Source: Pseudomonadota bacterium
GTDB taxonomy: Bacteria > Pseudomonadota > Gammaproteobacteria > Burkholderiales > Burkholderiaceae_C
Direction: 5' to 3'
Length of the DNA stretch: 5,899 nucleotides
Assembly (NCBI GenBank): GCA_023394015.1
Contig: JAEXBL010000370.1
Coordinates: forward strand, 1-5,899
Of the stretch, positions 5,622-5,899 are shown piece after piece. The stretch's first letter is position 1; every line of letters starts with the position of its first letter. Both the position numbers and the translations under genes were made by a program. Below the pieces are notes generated by a model. That model did not search any database. It saw only the letters and a program-made list of their open reading frames with translations, and was not told the origin of the DNA.

Positions 5622-5637
5622 AGCCGCTTGGGCGGCT
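5622..5637 (-). terminator. Hairpin overlapping the hydrolase stop codon
   Basis: AGCCGC (5622-5627) and GCGGCT (5632-5637) form a 6-bp stem with a TTGG loop (CCAA on the hydrolase strand). It shares two bases with the TAG stop of the hydrolase. A weak terminator or 3'-end hairpin; no T-run follows. Confidence 0.3.
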
Positions 5638-5899
5638 ATGAACGCAGAAACTGACCGATGTGCTGCGCGAGGCGGTCGGGCTGCTCGTGCACCACCCAGT
5701 GCGTGGCGCCGTCGATGCGCTCCACGCGCAGGTCCGGCACCCAGCGCTCCAGGCCGTCGAGCAGGCTGGGGGGCAGGGCGCTGTCCTGCATGGCCCACAG
5801 CACCAGCGTGGGCAGGCGCACGGTAAAGGCCTCGGGCGGCAGCTGGATGGCGGCAGCGGCATCGTCGCCCGGGCGCGGCGGCCGCAGGGGCGAGGCGCG
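5636..5899 (-). CDS. Alpha/beta hydrolase, C-terminal part, 5' end outside the window
   Basis: The last 87 residues of a protein that continues past the right edge; the frame is open at base 5899 and the stop is TAG at 5638-5636. The visible part carries the final elements of the alpha/beta hydrolase fold. A strand PTLVLWAMQDSALPP (fragment 30-44) holds the likely acid residue D39. The late motif GATHWVVHEQPDRLAQHIGQFL (64-85) holds the likely catalytic H67. The pattern LW-x-x-QD followed by THWxxxEQP is typical of the epoxide-hydrolase / haloacetate-dehalogenase-like branch. The nucleophile elbow is outside the window, so the reaction cannot be named. A GTG at 5821 is an internal codon, not a convincing start. 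It is convergent with the acyltransferase operon across the hairpin-rich gap. Confidence 0.85.
   Translation of the reverse strand, partial: RASPLRPPRPGDDAAAAIQLPPEAFTVRLPTLVLWAMQDSALPPSLLDGLERWVPDLRVERIDGATHWVVHEQPDRLAQHIGQFLRS

Larger units (their letters stand above)
5432..5635. repeat. GC-rich, hairpin-dense non-coding region, possible dispersed intergenic repeat
   Basis: About 200 bp between the convergent 3' ends of the acyltransferase operon and the hydrolase, with no convincing gene. It opens with the palindrome GGGGCGCCCC (5432-5441) directly after the acyltransferase stop. It then holds two abutting hairpins (5489-5539 and 5540-5561), a stretch of G-runs (5576-5621), and a hairpin at the hydrolase stop. 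This texture resembles mosaic intergenic repeats I recall from Comamonadaceae genomes, but only one copy is in view, so repeat status is inferred. Confidence 0.4.

Noticed and set aside
5374..5862. Minus-strand frames of 134-162 codons around the hairpin-rich region
   Set aside because: They run through the acyltransferase 3' end and hairpins with Pro/Arg/Ala-rich sequence; the hydrolase frame ending at 5636 has the real fold motifs.
1..5899. CRISPR array, tRNA, rRNA, insertion sequence or attachment site
   Set aside because: No regularly spaced direct repeats, cloverleaf, transposase motif or flanking direct repeat was seen anywhere in the window.

Overview
This is a high-GC window (roughly 70% G+C, third codon positions almost all G/C). 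Its gene content points to a betaproteobacterium, most likely Burkholderiales/Comamonadaceae. That placement is an inference from metK divergent from two LpxL-type acyltransferases and from GC-rich intergenic hairpins; no marker RNA gene is present.

Layout. (1) 3-470 (+): C-terminal part of a NlpC/P60 cysteine peptidase whose start lies before the window. (2) 471-630: non-coding stretch with a perfect 27-bp palindrome, a second small inverted repeat and a possible 10-codon leader ORF that overlaps the next start. (3) 631-1755 (+): a 374-aa protein with a PD-(D/E)XK-like nuclease motif (D222, E241-x-K243) and a C-terminal glycine-zipper hydrophobic segment. I read it as a candidate secreted antibacterial effector. 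(4) 1783-2382 (+): an unrecognised 199-aa protein, the candidate immunity partner, ending in a hairpin shared with the convergent gene. (5) 2411-3598 (-): metK, S-adenosylmethionine synthetase, complete. (6) 3599-3737: divergent control region. (7) 3738-4571 and 4568-5431 (+): two LpxL/HtrB-type acyltransferases overlapping by 4 bp (ATGA). (8) 5432-5635: about 200 bp of non-coding, GC-rich, hairpin-dense sequence between convergent genes. (9) 5636-5899 (-): C-terminal end of an alpha/beta hydrolase that continues past the window.

How they work together. The peptidase, metK and acyltransferase genes are ordinary envelope and metabolic functions. The acyltransferase pair forms a translationally coupled operon probably acting on lipid A or related lipids. 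The 631-2382 pair is the accessory element: it sits between conserved genes, uses somewhat more A/T-ending codons than its neighbours, and has the small two-gene toxin-then-immunity layout of an orphan effector cassette. No secretion-system structural gene (VgrG, PAAR, Hcp, T4SS) is in the window, so the delivery route is open.
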